Program-made: the position numbers and the translations under genes
Origin: Prosapia bicincta
Taxonomy: Eukaryota > Arthropoda > Insecta > Hemiptera > Cercopidae
Length of the DNA stretch: 64,000 nt
Direction: 5' to 3'
Assembly (NCBI GenBank): GCA_036971475.1
Contig: JBAIZL010000004.1
Coordinates: 62,569,168-62,633,167, forward strand
Notes under the pieces: model-generated
Seen by the model: only the letters and a program-made list of their open reading frames with translations
Databases searched by the model: none
What the model was told of the DNA's origin: nothing
In this document: one piece after another, positions 23,186 through 34,149 of the stretch
How positions within the stretch are numbered: position 1 is the stretch's first letter
How the letters are laid out: every line of letters starts with the position of its first letter

Positions 23186-23760
23186 AATTAACGACTTGCC
23201 AAACTTGTATTTTAAATAAATTTATGAAAAACTCACTGAGACAAATCATTTTTATTTACACTAGGCAATCTGTAAATATTTAGATTGCCTGCTTGGCTGT
23301 GTTGTTCGCCTAAACAGTAATTATTTTAAAGGCAGGCTTTCTATAATGTGGTCAAAAAGGTAACCTCTAAGGACTAAGCATACACAAAGTAATACAGACT
23401 AACAAATCCTACAATGGGCAAAACATTTGCAGTTTTCAACAAGTATCTAAAGTACATATGTTTACTCTATTGAATATGACACTGACTAATCTTTTGTTAA
23501 TCATGTTATAGAAACAGGCCAGACTTACATGGAGATTAACAATAAGTTATAAATTCTCCACGTCAAAGAAAAAGCATCACATCCCCAACACATTAGAACA
23601 ATATGAAATTTACAAATATACTAAAACATACCAAAATTATATTAAATGAACAAACCTAAAAGAGATCAAGTACATTACAGAAAACCTGCCTTTAAAACCA
23701 CTGCTGCCTATCCAAACAATGCTTCCAAGTGACCAACCTAAACACTGGTTAAGATTGCCG
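23186..23760 (+). mobile_element. Degenerate Penelope-like remnant
   Basis: Translation around 23560-23620 gives IPNTLEQYEIYKYT, the same block as in the Penelope copies at 6.1 kb and 52.1 kb. The left part (about 23190-23290) resembles 51345-51430 (for example GACTTG then CCAAACTTG/GGTAAACTT, and CACCAAGCAATCTTTG versus CACTAGGCAATCTGTA). Several stops break it. Confidence 0.55.
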
Positions 23761-24252
23761 AGCGTAATTGAAAACATTTTGTTTCAGTAAGTTTTTTATT
23801 ATTGGCTTAAATTATAAGTTCAGTTAGTTGTTAATTAGTTTCATAAAAATGTTAAAATTTTGCCAATCATTGTAGACAATAAAATCGAAGAGAAAAATAG
23901 TTTTCGTAGAATGTTAATTTTCTATTATTCAAATTTTATTTTATGTTCATTTAATAAGTATGGTAGTAGTGAAAATTTCAGAAACATACGCAGTAGTAGT
24001 AGTAATGGTTTTATCAACAAATGACAATTTTTAAGCTTTGGTTTCCTTTTAAAGTTAAGTAATTGATGGCACTTATCTGAATATGAACATGCCATTGTAG
24101 TATAAGGCACAGTTGATAGCACTGTAGTAGTTGATAACACAGTAGTAGGAAAGACTTAGTAGAAGTACATAACTTTTTTTAAAAATTTTTTTAGGTCTAT
24201 GTGTAAGGTTATCTTTAATGGTGTAATATTGTAATTGACTGATTAGTAATAT

Positions 24253-24509
24253 TGTTGTGAATGCAATAATATAATACTCTATGACAATCCTCTATGGAAA
24301 AAAAAAGAAAAAGAACATTATATAAATTAACAGATGATTTGTAATTGTTTTAGTTTTTCTCAGTTCTTTGTTTAGAGTTTTGTTTTAAGAAAGATGTGAA
24401 GTAATAAATAGTGTTTAAATATGAAATAAGTTTTATTACCAGCATAATTATATAAATATGACGAGTGTTCCGCCTGTAGCGGCAGTGTCAAAAGTTTATA
24501 GAAATAACA
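24253..24509 (+). repeat. 5' LTR of BEL element
   Basis: 257 bp, starting TG and ending CA, directly repeated at 29537-29793. It contains several A-rich stretches and AATAAA-like words; the poly(A) site was not mapped. Confidence 0.95.
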
Positions 24510-24511
24510 TA

Positions 24512-24528
24512 TGGCGACCGTGACAGGA
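24512..24528 (+). promoter_or_regulatory. Primer-binding site of BEL element
   Basis: TGGCGACCGTGACAGG lies 2 bp after the 5' LTR and starts with TGG, as expected for pairing with the CCA end of a tRNA. The exact tRNA was not identified. Confidence 0.7.
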
Positions 24529-24579
24529 TAATAATTTGGTTACAGTTAAAATCTATGATCCATTAGTAAGTATTTTATA

Positions 24580-27500
24580 ATGGATGCTCTGAAAAAGAAA
24601 AGAAAATTGTTTAGAACTGGATTTTCACGTTTACACAATACATTATTAGAATCCATAAAAAATGAAGATGATGTGATTTTGTTAAAAGCTAATTTAGAGC
24701 TATTACGTGAAAAACATAATCAATTGGAGGTCTTAGACCGAGAAATTATTGAAGTTTTACTAAATGAAAATGCATCTACTGAAGTTTTAGAAAATGAGGT
24801 AGAATCTGCCGATGAATACTCAGGCAAGTTTAAAATAGTTGAGTATTTAGTTGAACAGGCTATTGACAAGGCTAGGCCTAAGACAGATACTAGTGTGAAT
24901 GTAGAAAAACGTAAATTTAAGTTACCCACACTTGAGTTTAAAAAGTTTGGTGGTGATATTAGTGATTGGTTGCCGTTTTGGGGCCAATTTAAGAAAATCC
25001 ATGAAGACCCCTGTATTGATTCTGATGACAAGTATCAGTATCTCCTGCAAGCGACTATCCCTAATACTAAGGCTAGGGAAATTGTCGAGAGTTTTCCCCC
25101 ATGTGGACGTAGTTATGAACAGGCTATTGAACATTTAAAATCTCGCTTTGCCAAAGATGACCTGTTAGTAGAGTTTTACATAAGAGAAATCTTGAAAATT
25201 GTAATAACATTAAATAGCAGTGAAAGTAAAATTACTATTTCCTCACTTTATGATCAAATTGAGTCAAAACTAAGGTGTTTAGAAACTTTAGGTGTAACAA
25301 AGGAGAAGTACGCTGCTATGCTCTTCCCATTAGTAGAATCTTGTCTCAGGGAGGATTTATTAATAGCTTGGCAGAGAAGTAGGCCTAACTCTCAACAGGA
25401 CGAGACCGCGTCAGAAAGTAAAAGTAGGCTAGATAGCCTAATGAATTTTTTGAAAATTGAAGTGGAGGGAGAAGAAAGAATAAACTTAGCTAAACAGGGA
25501 TTTGGTTTACAAAAAACAAAAGTATCAACAGGTGATAATCCTACGAGTTCATATAAAAGAGACTTTGCAAGTAAAGATAAGCATATTAAAAATACAAGAA
25601 GGCCTACCAGCAATGTTACAGCAGCTGGCCTTGTAAATGTAAAATCAAATACGTCTACAGTAAGCACAGATAAGACGAAGTTATCGATGTGTGTGTTTTG
25701 TGACGGTGGTCATTTAAGTGAAAACTGTTTTAAAGCTAGGGACATGTCTTTAGAAGAAAGGCAGAATATTCTTACTAGCAAAAGGTGTTGCTTTTCTTGT
25801 ACAAAAGTAGGACATTTAAGTAAACATTGCAGAGCTATTGTTAAATGTATTATTTGTAATGGAAAACATGTACCACTTATGTGTTCAAAGTTGCAGAATA
25901 ATTTTAATAGGTCTAACATTAAACCTAAATGCGAGGAAAAAGAAGCTGAGCCCAATTTTGAGAATTCCTTGTCCAATGTGAATGGCAATCAGGTTTACAT
26001 GCAAACTCTTGTTGTCAAGGCTGTTAGTGACACAAAAGAACTCAATGTGCGTTTACTTTTTGACAGTGGATCCCAGAGGTCATACATAAGGAAATCGACT
26101 GTTGAAAAAATGAAATATGACACTTGTGGTGAAGAAACATTATTACATGGCCTGTTTGGAGGAGAGGTCACTAAGCCTCGCAATCATGCATGCTACAAAG
26201 TCAGACTACAAAGTATAGATAAAACATATTCTTGTAATTTCAAGGCACTTAGTGAAATAAATATTTGTACTTATGTTCCTGCCTTGAAACCAGGAAGATG
26301 GACTGATGAACTGATGGAAAGAGGTATTAAATTGTTTCAGGATGCAGACAGTCCAATTGAGATATTAATTGGGGCTGACATATATGGGAAACTTCTAACT
26401 GGAAGAAAAGAGGTTCTAGATTGTGGTATTATAGCCCTTGAAACTCATTTAGGATGGGTTTTGACAGGAAAATTTCAAGAAAGTAAAGAATTTAGTTCTA
26501 TGACAGCACTTTCTATGTTTGTACAAAGTAATTCAATATGCAAGCTGTGGGAAATGGATGTTTTAGGTATAAAAGACCCACTACAGACCAGAAGCAAACA
26601 AGAAATTGAACATTCTGTTCAAACACAATTTTTGGAAACTGTGAGAGTAAATGAAGAAGGACGCTATGAAGTCAAATTACCTTGGTCCGAAGACCACCCA
26701 GAAGTTCCAAGAAATTTCAATCTTGCAAAAAAAAGGCTTGAAAACTCAGTGAAAAGGCTAACAAATGAAAGTTTATATAATGTATATAACAATGTGTTTT
26801 CAGATTGGCTGGAAGATGGTGTTATTGAGGAAATCCCAATAAGCAAATGGGATGAAGGTCACTATTTACCTCATAGACCAGTGATAAAAGAAAACAGCAC
26901 CACTGCAGTAAGACCGGTTTTTGATGCCTCGTCTAAAGAAAAGGGTTACTATTCCCTTAATCAGTGTTTGGAAATAGGTATTAACTTAATTGAAATAATA
27001 CCAGCTTTGCTTTTACGTTTTCGACTTTATAAAATAGGAGTTATCGCTGACATAAAAAAGGCGTTTTTGCAAATAAGTTTGTATGAAGAGGACAGAGATT
27101 TCCTAAGATTTCTGTGGCAAAACACAGATGGATCACTCAAGATTTTCCGACATAGAAGAGTTGTTTTTGGAGTCTCAAGTAGTCCATTTTTGCTCAATGC
27201 CGTCATCAACTACCACCTGCAGAAGTATTTAGTACCGTGTGCTGAAGACAATCAATTTTCTAAATGTACAATAGAAAAGTTGTTTAAAAGTTTCTATGTT
27301 GATAACTGTGTTACAGGTGTAAATAATGAAAGGGATTTGAAACAGTTCATTTCAGAAGCAATACAAATATTTTCTTTGGGAAAGTTTGAGCTGCGAGGAT
27401 GGGAATATACTGAACCTGGTCTGGAAGACAAGACAGAGGCTTCAGTCCTAGGTCTCACATGGGACAAGAAAGAAGACACAATTTCTGTGAGTTTTCATAA

Positions 27501-29178
27501 AATAGTAAATTTAGAAGATTTAGTGCAAGAATTAAGAGATGAAAACAAATTTGAATGTAATATTAAATTTTTTTATTGGAGTGACTCTTCTACAGTAATA
27601 GCTTGGATTAAAAGAGAAGAAAACTGGGGAGTATTTGTTAGAAATAGAGTTGAAGAAATCTGCAGCCTCACTTCCAGAACATCTTGGCGGCACATTCCCG
27701 GCACTATGAATCCAGCAGACTTGCCCAGTAGAGGATGTTCAGTTTCCAGGTTGATTAGTTCCAGATGGTGGGAGGGCCCGTCATGGTTGAAGTTGCCTGA
27801 AGATACCTGGCCATCAAATGAACCTGAACCTGACGAAGAATTAATTTCTTTAGAAAAAAAGAAAGGACCTACACCTTCACTTTTAAGTAATAATTACCCA
27901 AAAGATTGGTTTTATTACTTTTCAAATGATTTTGATAAGATTGTGTGTGTTTTTGCATGGTTGCTGAGATTTATTCATAATTGTAACCCCTCAAAGAAGG
28001 AAAAGTGTGTGAGTAAAGTTTTGTCATGTAAGGAGATTATTGAAGCTAACAATTTTATAATTAGAATTGTTCAACAGCAATCATTTGAAGGAATAAGGGA
28101 CCCTAAATTGGCTTCATTGTCACCATTTATGGCTGCTGATGGTATTATAAGGCTAAAGACAAAATTAACAGAAAGAAAGGATTTGGAAAATTTTAAATTT
28201 CCTGTTGTTCTACCATCAAAACATGACATTGTAGATATTCTTATTCTTACAATACATAAGAGATCATGTCATGTGGGAGTTCAAGGTCTCTTAAGTTTAT
28301 TAAGAGAAAACTATTGGATATTGAGAGGAAGAAAAACAATAAGTAATACTTTGAAAAAATGTATTCCTTGTCAGAGACATAATTCAAAAAATGTAGAAAC
28401 AATCACTCCACCCTTACCTGAAAGTAGAGTACGAGATGCCGCAGTATTTGAAGTGGTTGGAATTGATTTTGCGGGACCTTTGTTTCTACGAGATGGCAGT
28501 AAAGTTTGGATCTGCATATTCACTTGTGCAGTATACCGTGCTGTTCATTTGGAGTTAGTAAAGTTTCTTTCTGTCGAAGCATTTATAGATACACTTAGAA
28601 GATTTATTGCAAGGCGAGGAAGACCATCAATAATATATAGTGACAATGGTACCAATTTCACAGGTACAGAAAAGGCATTTAAAATTCTAGATTGGAATGC
28701 TATCTTAAAATATAGCTCATGCCAACAAATTGACTGGAGGTTTAACCCTCCCTCTGCTGCATGGTGGGGCGGATGGTGGGAGCGACTCATCCGACTCATG
28801 AAACAGTTGCTACGCAAAACCTTGGGCAAAACGTCATTGGATTATGAGGAAATGGAGACAATCTTATGTGATTGTGAAAGTATCATGAATTCTAGACCTT
28901 TGACATATTTATCTGAAACTTCTTCAGACCTAACTGCTATTACTCCAAATATGTTTTTACATGACTTAAAAGAAATTGGAGTTCCAGATTGTGACCATGT
29001 AAATACAAAAAGTCTTAACAAGAGAGTACGTTATCGACAACACCTGAGAGAAGCATTGCGAAAAAGATTTAGGATTGAGTATTTAGGACAATTAGCTTTA
29101 AAAAGTAAGAAAAACGGCAGACAGTTGAAAGTTGGAGAATTAGTACTGATTGAAGTTGAAAATAAAAAAAAGAATTGA
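24580..29178 (+). CDS. BEL/Pao Gag-Pol polyprotein, internally deleted (1532 aa)
   Basis: One frame with domains in BEL order. Coiled N-terminus, then a Gag domain of the DUF1759 type (about 114-270). Three Cys/His zinc motifs follow (about 371-435). An aspartic protease has FDSGS near 495. The reverse transcriptase has ADIKKAF near 822 and FYVDNC near 905 (YVDN, a variant seen in this family). The integrase has an HHCC zinc site (about 1225-1265) and catalytic DFAGP, SDNGTNF and WWERLIRLMK (about 1295, 1353, 1400). Near residue 973 the text jumps from the end of RT straight to the WSDSSTVIAWI block of RNase H. This implies loss of about 200 residues, including the first RNase H acidic residues. 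The frame ends early at 29178 by a frameshift in an A-run. Confidence 0.93.
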   Translation: MDALKKKRKLFRTGFSRLHNTLLESIKNEDDVILLKANLELLREKHNQLEVLDREIIEVLLNENASTEVLENEVESADEYSGKFKIVEYLVEQAIDKARPKTDTSVNVEKRKFKLPTLEFKKFGGDISDWLPFWGQFKKIHEDPCIDSDDKYQYLLQATIPNTKAREIVESFPPCGRSYEQAIEHLKSRFAKDDLLVEFYIREILKIVITLNSSESKITISSLYDQIESKLRCLETLGVTKEKYAAMLFPLVESCLREDLLIAWQRSRPNSQQDETASESKSRLDSLMNFLKIEVEGEERINLAKQGFGLQKTKVSTGDNPTSSYKRDFASKDKHIKNTRRPTSNVTAAGLVNVKSNTSTVSTDKTKLSMCVFCDGGHLSENCFKARDMSLEERQNILTSKRCCFSCTKVGHLSKHCRAIVKCIICNGKHVPLMCSKLQNNFNRSNIKPKCEEKEAEPNFENSLSNVNGNQVYMQTLVVKAVSDTKELNVRLLFDSGSQRSYIRKSTVEKMKYDTCGEETLLHGLFGGEVTKPRNHACYKVRLQSIDKTYSCNFKALSEINICTYVPALKPGRWTDELMERGIKLFQDADSPIEILIGADIYGKLLTGRKEVLDCGIIALETHLGWVLTGKFQESKEFSSMTALSMFVQSNSICKLWEMDVLGIKDPLQTRSKQEIEHSVQTQFLETVRVNEEGRYEVKLPWSEDHPEVPRNFNLAKKRLENSVKRLTNESLYNVYNNVFSDWLEDGVIEEIPISKWDEGHYLPHRPVIKENSTTAVRPVFDASSKEKGYYSLNQCLEIGINLIEIIPALLLRFRLYKIGVIADIKKAFLQISLYEEDRDFLRFLWQNTDGSLKIFRHRRVVFGVSSSPFLLNAVINYHLQKYLVPCAEDNQFSKCTIEKLFKSFYVDNCVTGVNNERDLKQFISEAIQIFSLGKFELRGWEYTEPGLEDKTEASVLGLTWDKKEDTISVSFHKIVNLEDLVQELRDENKFECNIKFFYWSDSSTVIAWIKREENWGVFVRNRVEEICSLTSRTSWRHIPGTMNPADLPSRGCSVSRLISSRWWEGPSWLKLPEDTWPSNEPEPDEELISLEKKKGPTPSLLSNNYPKDWFYYFSNDFDKIVCVFAWLLRFIHNCNPSKKEKCVSKVLSCKEIIEANNFIIRIVQQQSFEGIRDPKLASLSPFMAADGIIRLKTKLTERKDLENFKFPVVLPSKHDIVDILILTIHKRSCHVGVQGLLSLLRENYWILRGRKTISNTLKKCIPCQRHNSKNVETITPPLPESRVRDAAVFEVVGIDFAGPLFLRDGSKVWICIFTCAVYRAVHLELVKFLSVEAFIDTLRRFIARRGRPSIIYSDNGTNFTGTEKAFKILDWNAILKYSSCQQIDWRFNPPSAAWWGGWWERLIRLMKQLLRKTLGKTSLDYEEMETILCDCESIMNSRPLTYLSETSSDLTAITPNMFLHDLKEIGVPDCDHVNTKSLNKRVRYRQHLREALRKRFRIEYLGQLALKSKKNGRQLKVGELVLIEVENKKKN

Positions 29179-29473
29179 TTGGCCAATAGGACTGATAGAA
29201 AAGACTATCATTAGTAGAGATGGAGTGTGTAGATTAGTGCAATTGAAGACTGCTTTTGGAAGTTTATTGAGACCAATACAAAGACTATATCCTCTTGAAA
29301 TGCAAGAAGAAACCATCCAAGAACAATTAAAAGAAAAGATTAAACCAAAAGTGACAAAAACCAATGAACATGAACTACACCTGGAAGAAGATAATGTGAC
29401 AAAAGAAAATAAAATTGTGACATATTCAAGAAGTGGCAGACAAATTAAGCTTCCACAAAAATTTGTTGATTAA
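29150..29473 (+). pseudogene. Frameshifted C-terminus of BEL integrase
   Basis: The frame continuing after the A-run at about 29162-29171 carries RIDWPIGLI and LVQLKTAFG...RPIQRLYPLE, the usual C-terminal domain after BEL integrase. It overlaps the main frame in another phase. A one-base length change in the A-run explains this; it could be real or a sequencing error. Confidence 0.85.
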
Positions 29474-29536
29474 TCTTTTAACAATATACTATTTTTTAAT
29501 GTTTTGAGTTAAACCATAACTCAAAAGGTGGGAGTA

Positions 29537-29793
29537 TGTTGTGAATGCAATAATATAATACTCTATGACAATCCTCTATGGAAAAAAAAAGAAAAAGAAC
29601 ATTATATAAATTAACAGATGATTTGTAATTGTTTTAGTTTTTCTCAGTTCTTTGTTTAGAGTTTTGTTTTAAGAAAGATGTGAAGTAATAAATAGTGTTT
29701 AAATATGAAATAAGTTTTATTACCAGCATAATTATATAAATATGACGAGTGTTCCGCCTGTAGCGGCAGTGTCAAAAGTTTATAGAAATAACA
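29537..29793 (+). repeat. 3' LTR of BEL element
   Basis: Identical by eye to the LTR at 24253-24509. It is preceded by the purine tract AAAAGGTGGGAGTA and followed by the AATAT duplication. Confidence 0.95.
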
Positions 29794-29798
29794 AATAT

Positions 29799-30319
29799 TG
29801 TACTTACGTAGGAAAATGTTCATTGAGTTGTACAAGCAATTCTTTATAATCTAAAACATGTATTTTCAATTTTGGTACATATCAGTCAGTGTCTCTTTAT
29901 TTTATCTTATCCTTTCCTGATTAATTTAATGGAAATGATTTTACTTCTGTTTCATTGAACTTTTGTTGAAATACAGATAAAATAATTCTGATATATTGAT
30001 GTCATCATTCCTAACATTGAATGTTATCTTTTTTCTTTTCTATTGTTAATGAGAAAAATAATTTACTGCGAGCATTATTAATTTAAATTATGCGGATACA
30101 GTTATTTAAAGATTTTTTTAGAAAAATGTTTTAGAAAAAGTTCTTATTATTTAAAAAATGTTTCTTTTTGTTTAAGAAAGCAATCACATTTAAAACATGA
30201 GTAAAAGATGTGTGAAATGAACAAGTAATAAGCATACTATTTAGGACATATGGTAATTTTCTTTACATAAAAATAGTCAAAAATGAAATTATTAAATTCC
30301 TTCTACTACCTGAGACCCT
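29799..30319. other. Intron sequence without recognisable feature
   Basis: AT-rich, with no coding similarity seen. Confidence 0.4.
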
Positions 30320-30561
30320 CCTGTGATATATATCTTGTACAAACTTTTAATAGTTAATGAAATGCGTTTTTATTCGTCCAATCAAGTTCAAAATACATTT
30401 CTTTTAACCTATATTGGATAACAATTGATGTTAATAAAGTTTTTTCAAATATTTATTCAATAATTAAATTATAAAAATTTGGGCGAATCTCAGAATTTGA
30501 ACTATGAATCTTCATGTTCAAAGTCTAGCGCACTTTGGCACTGCACCAACTTTCCAATACC
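30320..30561 (-). repeat. tRNA-derived SINE, copy 1
   Basis: The minus strand starts GGTATTGGAAAGTTGG, with an A-box-like TTGGTGCAGTGCC and a degraded B box (AGTTCAAATTC). A body follows containing GTTTTTTC...TGAATAA and ATTGGACGAATAAAAACGC. The same layout and wording recur at 37.7 kb and 45.7 kb. SINEs of this type are transcribed by Pol III and moved by LINE proteins. Confidence 0.75.
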
Positions 30562-31119
30562 AAGAAATTAATTTCTCAAAGATGTGTATGAATTTTTTCC
30601 CTCCTCAGATTGTCATCGAAATCTTCATTCCCATACAATCTTAAACTGTTGCCATGGTTACCACAGAATATCATAAATAGTGTGTAAGGTTAAAAATGAA
30701 TGAAATGAATAAAATAAAACTAACAAACTGAAAATAAGCAAACAATGTTAAAATCTCTCTTTCTTCGCCTTAGTAGAAATTTACTTTAAAAAAAATTCTA
30801 TATCACTTGTTTTATATTACTTGCCTCATAAGAAGGTTTCCAGTTGTACAAACAGGAGGTCAGTATGAAATAGTACAGTCATGTGATCGAGTCAAGGCCA
30901 AAGTAGCATTCATACATCACAATAGTAAATTTAACTTGCAACTGTCTGGCACTTTCCTGTTTTCATAATATAAATAGTAATTGTAAAGAAAATTCTTAAT
31001 TTATTGAGTTGATTTAATAAATGTTTTATTTTTTCACACTTTTCAGAAAAGCTTTCTAAAAAAAATCTAAGTCAGTTTTAGTCCAACTTTAATCCTTTCA
31101 CTAGTTTATTTCTGGCAAA
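30562..31119. other. Intron sequence without recognisable feature
   Basis: AT-rich, with no gene or repeat family recognised. Confidence 0.4.
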
Positions 31120-31740
31120 AAGTGATTTTTTTGGGGGTTTTTGCCATGGGGCATTTTTGGTGCCGGTTTCAACCTTGGGAAAATTTGAGCTTCTGACCCA
31201 GAGTCAGAGTTCCTAGAGTTCCCACCCCGAACCAACTTTTTTTTGCAGAATGGGTTTTTATTTTATTTTTAGTTTTCCGGCATGGGAAATCAATAGGCAC
31301 CGGTCTCAACATTGGGAACATTCAGGATTTCGCCCGAGTGGCTCCTAGAGTTTCTATGTTATTCTTATGGAACTAAGCATGGAATCAGACAATTTTTTTT
31401 GCATAGAGATTTTTTAATTTATTATTATTAATATTTTTGACCATGAGAAATTGATTGGAACCGGTCTCAACCTTGGGAGAATTCGGTATTTCGCCCAAGT
31501 GGCTTCTAGAGTTTCCAATGTTATCCCTTGGAACACCAGGAAGTTCTGAACAATCACTCTAACGCTCCTCTAATGCCAACAGACAACACGAAGGATATGG
31601 AAGTTGATTTGTATGTTGTGATATATTATGTACATAAAATGTGTTTATATTGTGTATAAAATAAATACATTTTTCTATTTTACTCAATTAACTTACTATA
31701 AATGTCCTGTCTTATCTGAGCGAAGCTCGGTCTCCCGGTA
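31120..31740 (-). mobile_element. LINE 3' region with three degenerate tandem units
   Basis: Three related segments begin near 31160, 31298 and 31457. Each has ACCGGTCTCAACCTTGGGA (the first copy as CCGGTTTCAACC) and a TCCTAGAGTT / TTCTAGAGTT block. The right part (31655-31740, minus strand) reads CGGGAGACCGAGCTTCGCTC then GACAGGACATTTATAGTAA. It resembles 48390-48530 and the 3' ends of RTE-like LINEs. No coding sequence is present. Confidence 0.45.
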
Positions 31741-32149
31741 GTTGACAATAAAAAGAGTATAAGTAAATTAACAAAGTCCACTAATTAGTGTTTTTGGAAA
31801 TAGTGAAAATGATTCTAGAAATACTAACATGGAAAATTGTAGAGTTTGGTTTGTTAATTTATTTATTGATTTTACCTTCTATTGTGGTAGTGAGTGTTCA
31901 GTTAATTGAATTAATTAACAAGGAAACTTGATAATGATCATCAAAACAAAAAGGGCGACAAATATTCACAAAATAAATTAATTTTCTTTAAGACTAAAAT
32001 ATGACAAATTTTTCTAGTCTTTGTACAGCCTGGCCTAAAAAAATGTAAATTTATTTAAATTGTGTAATCGTAATACATGTATTATTTGTAAAGTGTTGTA
32101 TTTTTGAGTTGGGCACTGGAAAGGAGACCAAACTCCCTCTCCCAATAAG

Positions 32150-32410
32150 ATATGGAGGGGCCTGGCCTAATACCACATAGCCTACCTAGAGTGGAAGCTG
32201 TTGCCAGATTCAGAATGCTTACGGGCCACGACTATCTGCAAGCCCATATATAAAATAGGATTAGAAGCCTTAGATATTTGTCCTCTGTGCAACTGTCAAA
32301 AGTTGGATGCTCCACATCTTCAGAATTGCACAGCATTGCAAGATGTGGAAGACTGAAGCCAGCATTGTCTGTACTGGGAGGCTAGAAGGAGAATGGCAGA
32401 AATGCCAAGA
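32150..32410 (+). pseudogene. LINE ORF2 C-terminal fragment
   Basis: Translation gives VEAVARFRMLTGHDYLQAH, then, after one frame change, IGLEALDICPLCNCQK and LDAPHLQNC. This is the end of the RNase H region plus the CCHC knuckle of Jockey/I-type LINE ORF2 proteins. The reverse transcriptase is not present nearby. It is a short dead fragment. Confidence 0.7.
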
Positions 32411-34149
32411 TCTAGCATTGGATAGAAAAAAAAGATATTAGTTACTACACTTTCTCCTCAGAGCACATTACAGTACATGGAAAAATATTTAAAGAATGAA
32501 TTTCATTCTCACAGTTTGGAATTCTATAAATAACAACTTGTTTGAACTCATGATTTAATATTTTGAATTCTGTAGTCCTTACGTTTTGTGAATCTTATTA
32601 ATCAATTCAAAGTTCGGGTAGTCATAGACTATTGTTTTAAGTGATTCATAATTTTAGTAAATTTATGAAAAACGTACAAGACAACATGTTCGTCTGCAAG
32701 AAGTGACTTCTATCAGTATCTCATGGACTATACATGTAGAATCACCTTCTTGGATTTTGTTGTTCATGATGGTAACAAAACGTTTGTTTGAACTTTTCTT
32801 AAATTACAAATTTTGCAAGTCATTATTTGTAAGTTTTAAATGCAGAAGTTTCACCAATCACCATGGACAACAAAATCATCCAGTTTAAATTTCATAATTA
32901 AATATGCGTAAACAGTTGATTTTTGTGGTTGACTTGATATTTTGGGTACAAGCAAGTATTGCCTTTATTATGTGAAGTTTGTTTTCTTTAAAGTAAGAAT
33001 TTTGTCAGAGTAAATTAACATTCCTAAGAGTAGTTGTTTACTGAAGTGACTACATCCCTTGCTTTCTATTTTAAGAGCCAGCTGTTAAAGTCTAGTCCTT
33101 CATAGGCCAAGACAAGTTCCCTAGTCCTAGTAAATAAGCAATGCACTGTTTTGGGCTGGATTTATTTTCAATTGTTGGCATTTGTTCATTTTTAGCTCAG
33201 ATTAGATTGTAATTATGTTAGGATTTATAAAGTCTGAGTTGTTTTCATCACAATATTACTTTATAGGATAACAATTAACAAATAAACAAAATTATTAATG
33301 CTAAAATATTACAGTGGAAGAGTATTTGATGATTCAGTCTAAAACCTCAATGTCATTTTTAGATTATAGGTTAAAGTTAATTTAAAACAAAAACACCAGT
33401 GACTGATAGATTAAATGTGACAATCATATTCTAAGAGTTCCTAAATGCCTATATTATTGACTAATTTTGTCCAGTGTGAAAAGTATGATAATTGTACTTA
33501 TATTTCAAAAGTAGACATTTACATAATGCCTTTGCCTATTATGTTATTCAAATCTTACAGCAACTTATTAATCAAAAAAAAAAAAAAAAATTGAATTATT
33601 TATTCTGTAATGTTTCTTTTTTGGTTGAATGGTTTAAAAATAATATTGATTTTCTTAAATTTTGTAGTCCATTATTACGTTCGGTGAAACTTGATAACTT
33701 TTACATTAGTTTATGACTATCCGAACTTTCTTTATTTTGTAAAATCCTTCTGAGACAGAACGTTTTTGATCTCTCCTTGGCTATTTTCACCAGACACTGA
33801 TTAAATAATAAAAGTGAAAAGTAAAAGTGATTAAATAATATTGTTTGTTTACATCATTTTATAATGACTTCTTTGACTTAATTTCTTAAAGAGATTACTA
33901 TTTATCTCTGTAAATACTAAAAATGTCCATTAAGTGACAGCCAGTTTATATAAATTAATGTTACAATTTATATATTTTAAAATGTGGCTGGGTAGCTTAT
34001 TGGATACATTGAATAAATTATTTCTTTTTATGGTTGTAACAAATTAACCTTAATGGCTACTTTTTAAAAAAACATGACTTTAAACTGCCCTGTTTATTGT
34101 ATACTTCTTATCTTGCTCCCTCCAGTAGAACCAAAATTCATCCTCAGAT
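32411..34149. other. Intron sequence without recognisable feature
   Basis: AT-rich. A run of 17 A at about 33574-33590 is notable. The overlapping frame 33492-33716 is low complexity. Confidence 0.4.

Larger units (their letters stand above)
24253..29793 (+). mobile_element. Complete BEL/Pao LTR retrotransposon
   Basis: Two 257-bp LTRs (TGTTGTGAATG...AATAACA) bound the element. It is flanked by the 5-bp target duplication AATAT (24248-24252 and 29794-29798). A TGG-starting primer site follows the left LTR and a GGTGGGAGTA purine tract precedes the right LTR. By eye the LTRs are identical, so the insertion is recent. It lies in the sense direction of the host gene. The coding region has an in-frame deletion and a late frameshift, so this copy is likely non-autonomous. 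Confidence 0.95.

Noticed and set aside
24720..28829. Many 60-103 aa frames on both strands within the BEL coding region.
   Set aside because: They are shadows of the 1532-aa polyprotein frame.
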